From Helicobacter canis (GTDB lineage Bacteria > Campylobacterota > Campylobacteria > Campylobacterales > Helicobacteraceae), in NCBI RefSeq assembly GCF_900451095.1, contig NZ_UGHV01000001.1, forward strand, positions 1,550,001 to 1,614,000: DNA of 64,000 nt, written 5' to 3'. Numbering within the stretch: position 1 is the stretch's first letter; each line of letters starts with the position of its first letter. Positions 38,732 to 46,571 of the stretch are shown piece after piece. Under the pieces are notes generated by a model that worked only from the letters and a program-made list of their open reading frames with translations, had not been told where the DNA came from and searched no databases. The position numbers and the translations under genes were made by a program.

Positions 38732-38767
38732 GGATCGCCACGCTCGTTTCACTTGCTCGCAATGGCA
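38732..38767. repeat. ATTGC palindromic element, copy 5
   Basis: GGATCGCCACGCTCG opens the element and TGCTCGCAATGGCAA closes it, in the inverse orientation to copy 4 and 52 bases from it. Confidence 0.8.
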
Positions 38768-38794
38768 ATAAACGCAATATGTGAAAAGTGGATT

Positions 38795-39370
38795 CTAGGA
38801 AGTGTGCTTTGCTAATGCCTTTTTGCTAAACCACAAAGCCACGATGACCAAAGCGACAAACACCCCAATGACAATGTAAGAATACTGCCCATACGACTCC
38901 ACGATCTCAATCACCGCCTTTGAGAAATAAAACGCTAGTAGCCCCAAGCTAGTAGCCCAAATCACGCTAGCTAAGAAGTTTAGCACTATAAATTTCTTAA
39001 GATCATAGCGACTCGCACCAATGGCTAAAGGCACGAGAAACTTCACGCCATAGATGTATTTGTTGATCACAATTAGTGCGGCACCATATTTCTTCAGCCA
39101 GATATGCATAAGCGCGATTTTCCTACGATGAGCGGAGAGAAACCGCTCGAAGTCCTTTTTTTGATAGCGCGTAAGGATCACGAGCAGAGAGCTACCTGTA
39201 AAATTCCCCATAGTAGCGATGATAATGCTTGCTGCAAGATTGATATGCCCTAGTGTGGCAAGTGCGCCAGCTGCGAGAATCCCCACATACCCACTCCCCA
39301 TACAATAAAAAAACAACGCCACATAGCCCCAAGTCTCAAAAGAGTCTTTAAATGAGTCGATAAAGCCTTC
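38795..39370 (-). CDS. DedA family membrane protein
   Basis: A 191-residue inner-membrane protein of the DedA/VTT family, linked to undecaprenyl-phosphate or phospholipid transport and envelope stability. Several hydrophobic segments flank the characteristic FTGSSLLVILTRYQKK and the basic stretch KYGAALIVINKYIYGVKFLVPL. I chose the ATG at 39370 (MEGFIDSF) because AAAGG precedes it. A start at 39403 would add 11 polar residues. The motif copies directly after its stop are probably non-coding. Confidence 0.87.
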   Translation of the reverse strand, partial: EGFIDSFKDSFETWGYVALFFYCMGSGYVGILAAGALATLGHINLAASIIIATMGNFTGSSLLVILTRYQKKDFERFLSAHRRKIALMHIWLKKYGAALIVINKYIYGVKFLVPLAIGASRYDLKKFIVLNFLASVIWATSLGLLAFYFSKAVIEIVESYGQYSYIVIGVFVALVIVALWFSKKALAKHTS

Positions 39371-39516
39371 CATAAGTTTTACCTTTCTAAGTTTCATTAT
39401 CATTTTTGTAATTATACATAGTTTGGGAACATATTTTGCAAGAGTTTTTAAGGGAAAAAAAACCTTGAAAGTTATAAAATGACAGCTTTTAGGAGTGAAA
39501 CTTAAAGGAAGGTGAT

Positions 39517-40086
39517 ATGGCGATACCTGAATGGGATGAGAAGTTTAGCATACACAATGATGTGATTGACATCCAGCATAAAAAGCTCTTTGACATTGCC
39601 CACAGAGCAGGGCTACTTATCAGCAAGCAAGTCGATGGCAATGAGATCAAAAAGATCCTTGTAGAGCTTTTTGAATATATGAAAGTGCATTTTCACGATG
39701 AGGAAGCCTATATGGCAAGTATCGGCTACCCGGGGCTTGAGCGGCAGTCCCATATGCACCAAGAGATTATCCGCGATATGACAGAGCTGATCCAAAATAT
39801 CCGCTATGACTTTAAGCAAAAGCTTGCCATCATCACGGAAGAGTGGCTAATCAACCATATCTTAAAAGAAGATATGCAAATTGAAATATACCGCAAAGCC
39901 CACGAAGAAGAAATCAAAGCTATGCAGGCAAAGCGAAATGGAGAGAAAGAAATCACGCATGTTTATAAATGCGCGTGCAAGCCAGCGTTTAAAGTGCTAA
40001 ACACTGTGCATGAGAAAATCCAGAGCGGGCAGTCATTCCACTGCAAAAAGTGTGGTGAGAGCATTGTGTTTGTGCGTGATGAGTAG
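39517..40086 (+). CDS. Bacteriohemerythrin with C-terminal zinc-ribbon-like tail
   Basis: A di-iron, oxygen-binding protein. The hemerythrin core (about 1-130) keeps its ligands: HNDVIDIQHKKLF, HFHDEE, HMHQE and INHILKEDM. The 189-residue protein continues into a tail with Cys pairs (CACKPAF and CKKCGES) that could bind zinc or iron. The role could be oxygen sensing or delivery in a microaerobe. AAGGAAGGTGAT precedes the ATG. Confidence 0.92.
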   Translation: MAIPEWDEKFSIHNDVIDIQHKKLFDIAHRAGLLISKQVDGNEIKKILVELFEYMKVHFHDEEAYMASIGYPGLERQSHMHQEIIRDMTELIQNIRYDFKQKLAIITEEWLINHILKEDMQIEIYRKAHEEEIKAMQAKRNGEKEITHVYKCACKPAFKVLNTVHEKIQSGQSFHCKKCGESIVFVRDE

Positions 40087-40119
40087 TGCGACCAATAGGC
40101 TTAGATCACGACATAGCCT

Positions 40120-40581
40120 ATGACTCGCTTTATCCTTCTTGCGTGTTTTGCTCTTTTTAGCGCGAATGCCAGCGAGCCACAAGTAGATGCCAAAGACTTT
40201 TTACACTTCTATCATAGCAATCTCACAGCAGCGCACAGGGCGATTGTAGAAGGCTCGATCAGCAGGGAGTTTGTGCGCTTCCGTGGGTATAGTTTAATTG
40301 ACTATGCGATATATCAGCAAATAAGCAAGCAAGAGATACAATCTATCCCAAAGCCTTTGATATTTTTCAGCGGATTTTTTGCCGGGAAGCCCTTGTATAG
40401 TGAGTTTGGCGGCGTGAGTATTGATGCATATATAGATGATAGCCCTAAGCCTATCCACTTAAATTTTCAGGGGCGTTATTTTAGCGATATTCTTGCTATT
40501 GGCAAGCAGAGATTCTACGCACTTTGCGCACTTAGCGTGGTCAATCGCTGCTTGCTTTTGGGGATTGGGGAGCGTTGGTAA
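40120..40581 (+). CDS. Small secreted protein of unknown function
   Basis: I do not recognise this 153-residue protein. A signal peptide (FILLACFALFSANA) is followed by a compact region, with RFRGYSLIDYAIYQQISKQEI and a later Cys pair (CALSVVNRC) that could form a disulphide. It sits between the bacteriohemerythrin and nadE on the same strand. I see no strong ribosome site and no further clue to its role. Confidence 0.6.
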   Translation: MTRFILLACFALFSANASEPQVDAKDFLHFYHSNLTAAHRAIVEGSISREFVRFRGYSLIDYAIYQQISKQEIQSIPKPLIFFSGFFAGKPLYSEFGGVSIDAYIDDSPKPIHLNFQGRYFSDILAIGKQRFYALCALSVVNRCLLLGIGERW

Positions 40582-40612
40582 GATCTGCTAGATCTATTAG
40601 CAAGGAGCAACT

Positions 40613-41542
40613 ATGGCAAACAAAAGCGACAAAAAACACAAGAGAAACAAAGCGAGTAGCCCATATATCGCGCTAGATTCTAGGCTTGAAGATTTTATCA
40701 CCACTGCTACGCGATTTATCACTAAACAAATGCAAAAAAAGCACGCTAAAAGGCTCATCATCGGGCTTAGCGGCGGGATCGACTCTGCGGTGGTGGCGCG
40801 ATTATGCCAAATCGCGCTGGGCGATGAAAGCAAAGACCGCTTGCTTTGTGTCTTTCTCCCTAGCTCTAAGACTAGTGCGCAATCACGCATTGATGCCAAA
40901 GAGCTTGTAGAGAGATTTTCGCTCCCCTTTATAGAAAGCCCCATAGCCGAGTATGACAAGCTTTTTAGCGTGCAGTTTGTGGATTCTAGTGCGCTTGAGG
41001 TGGGGAATTTCTGCGCTAGGGTGAGAATGGCACTACTCTATCACTACTCAAGCGTGCATAAGGGCATAGTCATAGGCACAAGCAATAAATCCGAGCTGCT
41101 GCTAGGCTATGGCACGATTTTTGGCGATTTGGCGTGCGCGATCAACCCTATCGGCACATTGTTTAAGACAGAGATTTTCTCCCTAGCTAGAATCCTACAA
41201 ATCCCAGAATCCATCATCGCAAAGCCCCCAAGTGCCGATCTCTACCCCAATCAAAGCGATGAGGGCGATCTGGGCTTTAGCTATGGGGATATTGACTCCT
41301 TGCTTGCTGCAATCTACCTAGAATCCATAAAGCTAGAATCCACAAAGCACAAGCCCCTGACATCGCACGCCATCCACCCCAAAGCCCTACGCAAAAAGCT
41401 CTATAAGCACTTTGACCAAACACTTGTAGCAATGGTGCTATCTCGCATAAAATCCAATCAATTTAAGCGCGAAATGCCAGAGATCTTCACCCCTAAAGCC
41501 TCTCTACAAAGGCATTTGCACAAAGCTTTGATAAGGATATAA
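40613..41542 (+). CDS. nadE: NAD synthetase
   Basis: NadE makes NAD from deamido-NAD and ATP. The PP-loop is LIIGLSGGIDSAVVARL at about residues 44-60. GTSNKSELLLGYGTIFGDLA and KPPSADLYPNQSDEGDLGFSY complete the active site. At 309 residues it is the short, ammonia-using form without a glutaminase domain. AAGGAG precedes the ATG. It ends 2 bases before lpxK, a pairing also known in H. pylori. Two motif copies encode LESIKLEST near residue 236. Confidence 0.96.
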   Translation: MANKSDKKHKRNKASSPYIALDSRLEDFITTATRFITKQMQKKHAKRLIIGLSGGIDSAVVARLCQIALGDESKDRLLCVFLPSSKTSAQSRIDAKELVERFSLPFIESPIAEYDKLFSVQFVDSSALEVGNFCARVRMALLYHYSSVHKGIVIGTSNKSELLLGYGTIFGDLACAINPIGTLFKTEIFSLARILQIPESIIAKPPSADLYPNQSDEGDLGFSYGDIDSLLAAIYLESIKLESTKHKPLTSHAIHPKALRKKLYKHFDQTLVAMVLSRIKSNQFKREMPEIFTPKASLQRHLHKALIRI

Positions 41543-41544
41543 GT

Positions 41545-43275
41545 GTGGATCTCTATGCCTACCACTATACCCCTAGCTTAAGACATAAGATTCTAAGCCT
41601 ACTTCTACTGCCCTTTAGCGCATTATATGGGCTAATCGCCACGCTTAAAAGACTCGCCCCTAGAATCCTCTATGGCAAGCAGGGCAGGGACTTTGGGCTG
41701 CCTATCATATCAGTGGGCAACTTAATCGCCGGCGGCAGCGGGAAGACGCCCTTTATCATCGCACTTTGCAAGCATTTATGCCTCTTTAGATATGGGCATA
41801 TCGCTATCATCTCACGCGGCTATAAACGCCAGAGCAAGGGGCTTATCTGGGTGAGCAGGCAAGGCAGGATTCTAGCAGATGTCGCTACAAGCGGTGATGA
41901 GCCCTATCTCATCGCTAGCGCATTAGCAGGGCATAATGTCAGCGTGCTTGTGTGTAAAAACCGCGCCAAAGCCATCAAGCAAGCCAAAGCCCAAGGCGCG
42001 CAACTCATTTTGCTTGATGATGGATTCCGCTTTTGCTTTAAGAAGTTTGATGTCATTTTGCGCCCAAGCTTTGAGCCTTTTTATCCGCGCTTTATCCCAA
42101 GCGGGCTTTACCGCGAGTCCCACTCTCTCTATGGCAAGCTAGCTAGCTCCCCGCGCGCCATAATCGCCCAAGACAATATCGACTTCACTAGAGAGGTGCA
42201 GATCACAAACCCAAGTCCCAAAATGTTCCTTATAACCGCCATAGCCAATCCCACGCGTTTGCTAGCATTTCTTCCCATTGCTATGGATAAAGATTGCGAG
42301 ATTATTGGAAGGCAATTTTTCCCCGATCATCACCACTTCACCCCCCAAGAGATCCACGCTATCCTAGGATCCTACGCCCCTACATCGCTGCTCACCACGC
42401 AAAAAGACGCCACCAAGCTCCAAGATTTCTCCCAAATCCTAAGCATTATGGAGCTAGCTCTCCATATCCACCCGAGCATTGTATGCGCCTTGCGTGCGTA
42501 TATTGATGAGATGGATTCTAGCCCTAGAGAGAGAAGCGAGAGGGATTTGTGCATAGCTGATTATCTCTATACGCCTAATATACCCCCACCCTCTGCTACG
42601 CTTGCCACAGATACGCCCGCATATCAAAGCACACATTTATCCAGCGATGATCCCGTGCAGATACTATGTGCTATTGAGAAGCGTATCTTTGCAAGCCTTG
42701 CACGCGCGCAATGCCCTAATGCCACAAGCAAGTCAAGCCCCCTAGAATCCACTTTTAGCACTTCAATTTTGCTCGCGTGGGCGTGGCTGCCTTGTGATAC
42801 CACATCAGTGCAAAATGGCTTGCTAGATTCTGCTCTAGGGATTTTAGAAAATGCCTTTTGTGATGGGCTGGTGGATTTCTGGCTTGATGCAAGGCTATAC
42901 ACAAGCAAAGCCCCTAGCCACACACACCGCCTAAGCCTAGCACAAAGCTTCCCGTATAGATCTAGCGCGTGGCACTATCTGTTTGACACGCTTTTTGCGC
43001 CATTATGCGCGAGTATCGAAACAGGCGCAAAGATGGCGGATATAGGGGCGAAAATGGGCGCAAAAGCCCCAGAGATAAGTGCAAAAGTGGAGGCAAATAA
43101 AGCAAAGCAGGCAAAAGTGGCAAAAGTGGATTCTAGCGATGCGCTAGCGGCTTTACGCACACAGGCAAAAGAGCTTAGCTGGGATAGCCCGGAGCTATTT
43201 TCTATCACGACACTACGCATAGGGCTTACCAAAAAGGGCTGGGGGTATTACAAGCAGCGTATCACTATGCCTTAG
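41545..43275 (+). CDS. lpxK: Tetraacyldisaccharide 4'-kinase with long C-terminal extension
   Basis: LpxK phosphorylates the lipid A precursor at the inner membrane. The kinase part (about 1-315) has a basic N-terminal membrane helix, the Walker A SVGNLIAGGSGKTP (loop at 63-69), and DDGFRFCFKKFDVI. Usual length is 310-350, but this protein has 576 residues. The extra 260 include an unknown region (LLAWAWLPCDTTSV, FCDGLVDFWLDARLY, WHYLFDTLFAPL) and an Ala/Lys-rich stretch with KVDSSD from a motif copy. The start is GTG, with AAGGAT upstream. Confidence 0.88.
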   Translation: MDLYAYHYTPSLRHKILSLLLLPFSALYGLIATLKRLAPRILYGKQGRDFGLPIISVGNLIAGGSGKTPFIIALCKHLCLFRYGHIAIISRGYKRQSKGLIWVSRQGRILADVATSGDEPYLIASALAGHNVSVLVCKNRAKAIKQAKAQGAQLILLDDGFRFCFKKFDVILRPSFEPFYPRFIPSGLYRESHSLYGKLASSPRAIIAQDNIDFTREVQITNPSPKMFLITAIANPTRLLAFLPIAMDKDCEIIGRQFFPDHHHFTPQEIHAILGSYAPTSLLTTQKDATKLQDFSQILSIMELALHIHPSIVCALRAYIDEMDSSPRERSERDLCIADYLYTPNIPPPSATLATDTPAYQSTHLSSDDPVQILCAIEKRIFASLARAQCPNATSKSSPLESTFSTSILLAWAWLPCDTTSVQNGLLDSALGILENAFCDGLVDFWLDARLYTSKAPSHTHRLSLAQSFPYRSSAWHYLFDTLFAPLCASIETGAKMADIGAKMGAKAPEISAKVEANKAKQAKVAKVDSSDALAALRTQAKELSWDSPELFSITTLRIGLTKKGWGYYKQRITMP

Positions 43276-43466
43276 CATATTTTGCTATCTTTTTGTAAAA
43301 TTTCTGCCCATTTAACCGATACTTAAAGCATTAGTCATTACCATACAGCCTTATCCACATTCATCATCACTTGTGTGTCTGCAGGCTATCTGCCATCTTT
43401 GATGTAGTCTGGTGTGCAGGCTTAGGCGTGGGCGTATGGTGTGCTAGAAATTATCAAGGAGTGTGT

Positions 43467-45587
43467 ATGTTAGCTTTGTATCGTAAGCTTGGCATTGGGG
43501 CGAAGTTTATTATCTATGTCTCTAATGTCGTGATTCTAGGGGTTGCAGCATTAGCGTTGATTGTCTCTGACTTTGTGGGAGACAATATGAAAAAAGATGC
43601 AGAAGATATTGTCAAAAATTCTTCTCAAAAGTATGCGATTTACATTGAAGGTGCGTTTGAGGAGATGGGATCTGTGCTTGAGAGCAGCGCGAAGATTTTA
43701 AGCGATTTGCTAAATGTTACTTCTATCAACAACCCCACCACCGCATCCGTCTTTGAATCATCGACGAAATCTTCCCTAGATGCCGGTGCTTTTGCCCGCT
43801 ATGGCTTTGTCTATTTACTAGACGCCCCCCCCCATTTCGCTGCTAAAAGTAGAGCCTACACCACGCCTAAGGGCAATGTCATTATGCTTTTCCAAGATAC
43901 AGATATTGATAAGTCCGGCGGGATCAAAACACTACAAAGCACAGACGCGGTGCTGGACTTTCCTGTCGTGCAAAAGGTGCTAAAACAAGCCAAATACGGC
44001 GATAGCATATCCTTTGGGAAACCCACTAAGCTAAACTTTGGCGGTAGGGAATTTGTAGGGCTTAATATCGCTGCCCCCATTTTTGATAGTCAAAGACAGC
44101 TTGTCGGGGTGCTGGGATTTGTCATTGATCTAGGCGATGTAGAGCGGTTTATGCTAAATCCCAAGGACAAAATATGGGAGAATGAGACTAAAGCACTTGT
44201 TGCCGGAGATGGCACGATTGCCGTGCATAGCAGTGCAGGTCTAGCCCTACACAATCTTAGCGAAGCCAACCAACACCCAAGCGCACAAGAAATTGTCAAA
44301 ATCATAAAAAGTGGAGAAAATGCGACACTAGATAACTACACCACTCTCTCCAACATAGAGAGCTATGCAAGTGTATCATCGTTTAAAACCGCCGATGACA
44401 GCAGCTACTCTATCTTTGTCGCTGCACCAAAGGCAGAGGTGCTAGCTCCTTTATATAGGCTTGAGTGGATCATCGCTGGCGTGGCAGTGGTGATCTTGCT
44501 CCTTGCAGTGGTGACTGTGTATTATCTAGTGCATAGGCTGCTATCATCAAGGCTGCCAATCATTCTTAAAACTCTGGATCAGTTTTTCAAATTTGTCAAT
44601 CACGAGAGCGATGAAGTCCATCATATCCAGATCAAAGCTCGCGATGAGCTGGGTAAAATAGGGCAGATGATCAACGAAAATGTCGATAAATCTCGCGCCC
44701 ATCTCAATCAGGATTCTGCCTTGGTGAAAGAATCTTTAGAGGTGATCAACTTCGCTAAAACAGAGGGCAAAGCTACTAAGCGCATCACGCTTGAAGGTAG
44801 CAATCCCCAGCTAAACGCGCTAAAAGACTCTGTCAATGATCTCTTAGATCTACTTTCAAGTGCCATTGGCAACGATCTCCCAGAGCTTAATCGCGTCTTT
44901 GACTCCTACACGCGCCTTGACTTCACCACAGAAGTAGCAAATGCTAGCGGCAGGGTAGAAGTCGTTACCAACACACTAGGCGAAGAGATTAGAAAAATGC
45001 TTAAAACTTCCCTAGAGTTTGCCAACTCTCTCCACTCTCAAAGTGATAAGCTAGAAGAAGCCGTAGCCGCCCTTACTAAATCCTCTAACTCCCAAGCCAG
45101 CAGCCTAGAGCAAACTGCCACTGCCGTAGAAGAGATCACTTCATCTATGCAAAATGTCTCTGGCAGGACCAATGAAGTGATCCAGCAAACCGAAGATATA
45201 CGAAATGTCATAGGTATCATTAGAGATATAGCCGATCAAACAAACCTCCTAGCATTGAATGCTGCTATCGAAGCCGCTAGAGCTGGGGAGCACGGCAGAG
45301 GCTTTGCAGTCGTAGCAGATGAAGTGCGTAAATTGGCAGAGCGCACCAGCAAATCCCTAGGTGAGATAGAGGCAAACACAAACTTGCTCGTGCAATCAAT
45401 CAACGATATGGCAGAATCTATCAAAGAGCAAACCGCAGGTATCACACAAATCAATGAAGCCATCTCTAGCCTAGAGTCTGTCACCCAAGAGAATGTAAGC
45501 ATCGCCAATGCTAGCTCACAAATCTCACAAGATGTATCAGGGATTGCCAAAGCTATCTTAGATGATGCCAATAAGAAAAAGGTATAG
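43467..45587 (+). CDS. Methyl-accepting chemotaxis protein 2
   Basis: A 706-residue chemoreceptor with a different sensor from receptor 1. Helix 1 is [20 protein letters not shown], and the dCache-like periplasmic part contains [19 protein letters not shown]. Helix 2 is at about residues 330-355, then a HAMP-like region. From about residue 476 it is nearly identical to receptor 1. The ATG at 43467 has AAGGAG 4 bases upstream, so an in-frame ATG at 43371 is unlikely. A C9 run at 43825-43833 lies in the sensor. Confidence 0.93.
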   Translation: MLALYRKLGIGAKFIIYVSNVVILGVAALALIVSDFVGDNMKKDAEDIVKNSSQKYAIYIEGAFEEMGSVLESSAKILSDLLNVTSINNPTTASVFESSTKSSLDAGAFARYGFVYLLDAPPHFAAKSRAYTTPKGNVIMLFQDTDIDKSGGIKTLQSTDAVLDFPVVQKVLKQAKYGDSISFGKPTKLNFGGREFVGLNIAAPIFDSQRQLVGVLGFVIDLGDVERFMLNPKDKIWENETKALVAGDGTIAVHSSAGLALHNLSEANQHPSAQEIVKIIKSGENATLDNYTTLSNIESYASVSSFKTADDSSYSIFVAAPKAEVLAPLYRLEWIIAGVAVVILLLAVVTVYYLVHRLLSSRLPIILKTLDQFFKFVNHESDEVHHIQIKARDELGKIGQMINENVDKSRAHLNQDSALVKESLEVINFAKTEGKATKRITLEGSNPQLNALKDSVNDLLDLLSSAIGNDLPELNRVFDSYTRLDFTTEVANASGRVEVVTNTLGEEIRKMLKTSLEFANSLHSQSDKLEEAVAALTKSSNSQASSLEQTATAVEEITSSMQNVSGRTNEVIQQTEDIRNVIGIIRDIADQTNLLALNAAIEAARAGEHGRGFAVVADEVRKLAERTSKSLGEIEANTNLLVQSINDMAESIKEQTAGITQINEAISSLESVTQENVSIANASSQISQDVSGIAKAILDDANKKKV
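43825..43833 (+). repeat. C9 homopolymer in chemoreceptor 2
   Basis: Nine C in a row encode the end of Ala and Pro-Pro in the sensor domain. Loss or gain of one base would truncate the receptor after about 120 residues. The length is at the low end for frequent slippage. Confidence 0.9.
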
Positions 45588-45611
45588 CCACAAGCGATTC
45601 GCTCTTGGGTA
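44892..45611 (+). repeat. 720-bp near-identical chemoreceptor segment, copy B
   Basis: This is the partner of 33065-33784, in the same orientation, and covers the signalling half, stop and 24 bases beyond. The segment continues past the stop codon, which purifying selection on protein alone would not explain. Gene conversion or recent duplication would. Confidence 0.92.
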
Positions 45612-45678
45612 TCCATTTACTTGATTGCTAAAATTTTGGGGCAGTCATTACCGCTTAGGTAACTCCTGCCCCCAAAAC

Positions 45679-45856
45679 AAGCGCAGCGAAGTTTCTTTAG
45701 AAAACAAGCGCAGCGAAGTTTCTTTAGAAAACAAGCGCAGCGAAGTTTCTTTAGAAAACAAGCGCAGCGGTGCAAGGCGAAGCCGAAGCAGGTTTCTTTA
45801 GAAAACAAGGGATACCGCTCGGCGCAAGCCGATGTTTCTTTAGAAAACAAGCGATT
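45679..45856. repeat. 27-bp tandem array of TTTCTTTAGAAAACAAG boxes
   Basis: About three exact 27-bp units (AAGCGCAGCGAAGTTTCTTT plus AGAAAAC) are followed by two diverged units with other spacers (GGTGCAAGGCGAAGCCGAAG, GGATACCGCTCGGCGCAAGC). Each box has a small hairpin, TTTCT-TT-AGAAA. Similar boxes lie at about 20269-20395, 28225-28262, 33811-33852 and 50849. Confidence 0.88.
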
Positions 45857-45952
45857 TTGAATAAATCAAACAAGAGTGAAGCACGCGTTAAGTAAGAGAG
45901 TAGAGTAAGACTAGCCCACCTCCTTAACGATCAAGGTAGGCTATGGATTATC

Positions 45953-46024
45953 CTAGTAGCACTTGACTACTATGAGACATAGTAGTATCATAGCGACTAA
46001 GATTTTCAGGTAAATCTTACTCAT
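45953..46024 (-). CDS. Hydrophobic 23-residue peptide, AapA-like type I toxin candidate
   Basis: The peptide runs from MSKIYLKI to LIVVKCY. It has one membrane-length hydrophobic stretch with Lys at both ends, like type I toxins such as H. pylori AapA1 (which contains LYLKI, from memory). AAGGAGG lies 5 bases before the ATG. On the minus strand, GTAACCT (46053-46047) can pair with AGGTTAC (46032-46026), hiding part of the ribosome site. A 9-bp hairpin lies further 5', and the leader AGTAGAG is complementary to CTCTACT downstream of the stop. Function is inferred and untested. Confidence 0.62.
   Translation of the reverse strand: MSKIYLKILVAMILLCLIVVKCY
45986..45991 (+). promoter_or_regulatory. 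Possible -10 for an antisense RNA to the toxin
   Basis: TATCAT inside the toxin gene on the plus strand, or TAAGAT at 45998-46003, could start an RNA antisense to the toxin start codon, ribosome site and leader. It would end near the hairpin at 46055-46079. This is the IsoA position in H. pylori. There is no stronger evidence. Confidence 0.3.
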
Positions 46025-46054
46025 TGTAACCTCCTTTATTCAAAGTAGGTTACG

Positions 46055-46079
46055 CCAAGAGAGGTCGCAACTCTCTTGG
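46055..46079. promoter_or_regulatory. 9-bp leader hairpin of toxin message
   Basis: CCAAGAGAG and CTCTCTTGG pair perfectly around a 7-base loop. On the minus strand it is the 5' part of the toxin leader. On the plus strand it could end an antisense RNA. It may stabilise either RNA. Confidence 0.65.
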
Positions 46080-46099
46080 GCAATCTCTACTGCGATTTT

Positions 46100-46105
46100 A
46101 TCATA
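46100..46105 (-). promoter_or_regulatory. Predicted -10 box of toxin gene
   Basis: TATGAT in GTATGATAAAATCG on the minus strand lies 76 bases before the toxin ATG. It predicts a leader of about 65-70 bases beginning near GCAGTAGAG, consistent with the hairpins described for this locus. Confidence 0.5.
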
Positions 46106-46134
46106 CTTTCCCTAGAATCCGTGTTTGTGTTTAT

Positions 46135-46170
46135 GGATCGCCACGCTCATTTCACTCGCTCGCGATGACA
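46135..46170. repeat. ATTGC/ATCGC palindromic element, copy 6
   Basis: GGATCGCCACGCTC and CGCTCGCGATGACA mark a copy with ATCGC ends. The inner part ATTTCACT is poorly paired. Confidence 0.75.
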
Positions 46171-46219
46171 GAAGAGGCAGCGTAGCACAAGGCTCGCGAT
46201 GACAATTTGAGCTTTCACA

Positions 46220-46252
46220 CTAGAATCCACTTTTTCAAAAAGTGGATTCTAG
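46220..46252. repeat. 33-bp motif hairpin
   Basis: CTAGAATCCACTTTTT and its exact reverse complement are separated by a single base. This is a head-to-head motif pair in a non-coding region, between the toxin-like locus and the autotransporter. Confidence 0.92.
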
Positions 46253-46271
46253 CAATAACGCCCTTTTTATA

Positions 46272-46304
46272 GTCATTGCGAGCGGTGCTTGCACCGTGTG
46301 GCAA
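46272..46304. repeat. ATTGC palindromic element, copy 7
   Basis: GTCATTGCGAG and GTGTGGCAA enclose the perfect inner stem CGGTGC-TT-GCACCG. Confidence 0.85.
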
Positions 46305-46507
46305 AGCAAGGCGTAGCCGCAGCTTCTTTAGTAATCCATAAATACACAACAAACACAAAAAGTGGATTCTAAGCAAAATATCTCCCACACCTACTCCACC
46401 ACCCTGCAAACTTTACCCCACTTTTACAATAACTACATATTTTTTACACACCTTTTACAAACTCTCCCAAACAATGCGCAAATTTATAATTAAATCATAA
46501 AAAGCCG

Positions 46508-46536
46508 TTTTTTTTTTTTTTGATTTTGGCTAGAAT
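46508..46536 (+). promoter_or_regulatory. Autotransporter promoter with T14 tract
   Basis: A -10-like TAGAAT at 46531-46536 is preceded at 9 bases by a run of 14 T (46508-46521), which covers the place of the spacer and -35. In H. pylori sabA a T-tract at this position changes promoter strength as its length varies. The autotransporter ATG is 35 bases downstream of the box. Confidence 0.6.
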
Positions 46537-46571
46537 TGCGGCTTTACATTTTGACTATTCAAGGAGACATA

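Larger units (their letters stand above)
38439..38794. other. Repeat-rich non-coding gap
   Basis: These 356 bases between bioGC and dedA carry one copy of a 160-bp repeat (38463-38622), two palindromic elements (38643-38680 and 38732-38767) and several motif copies. I see no gene. Confidence 0.8.
45588..46571. other. Large intergenic region with repeats and a toxin-like locus
   Basis: These 984 bases hold a 27-bp tandem array (45679-45795), a small peptide gene on the minus strand (45953-46024) with its regulatory hairpins, two palindromic elements, a motif hairpin (46220-46252), and the AT-rich autotransporter promoter with T14. Confidence 0.85.

Noticed and set aside
43310-43345. FliA (sigma-28) promoter before chemoreceptor 2 (TAAA ... 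CGATAC)
   Set aside because: The spacing is 17 and not 15, and the -10 match is weak, so I do not call it.
43371-43466. Upstream start for chemoreceptor 2
   Set aside because: It adds 32 residues with no ribosome site, while the ATG at 43467 has AAGGAG and leads straight into the first membrane helix.
45617-45850. 77-codon minus-strand open frame with CACFLKKLR repeats
   Set aside because: It is a translation of the 27-bp tandem array (a multiple of three), with no ribosome site and no family resemblance.
45679-45856. CRISPR array
   Set aside because: Repeats are short and palindromic, the spacers are partly identical, and no cas gene is present.
45920-45926. Second AAGGAGG on the minus strand below the toxin gene
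   Set aside because: No start codon with an open frame follows at a usable distance. It may take part in RNA folding.
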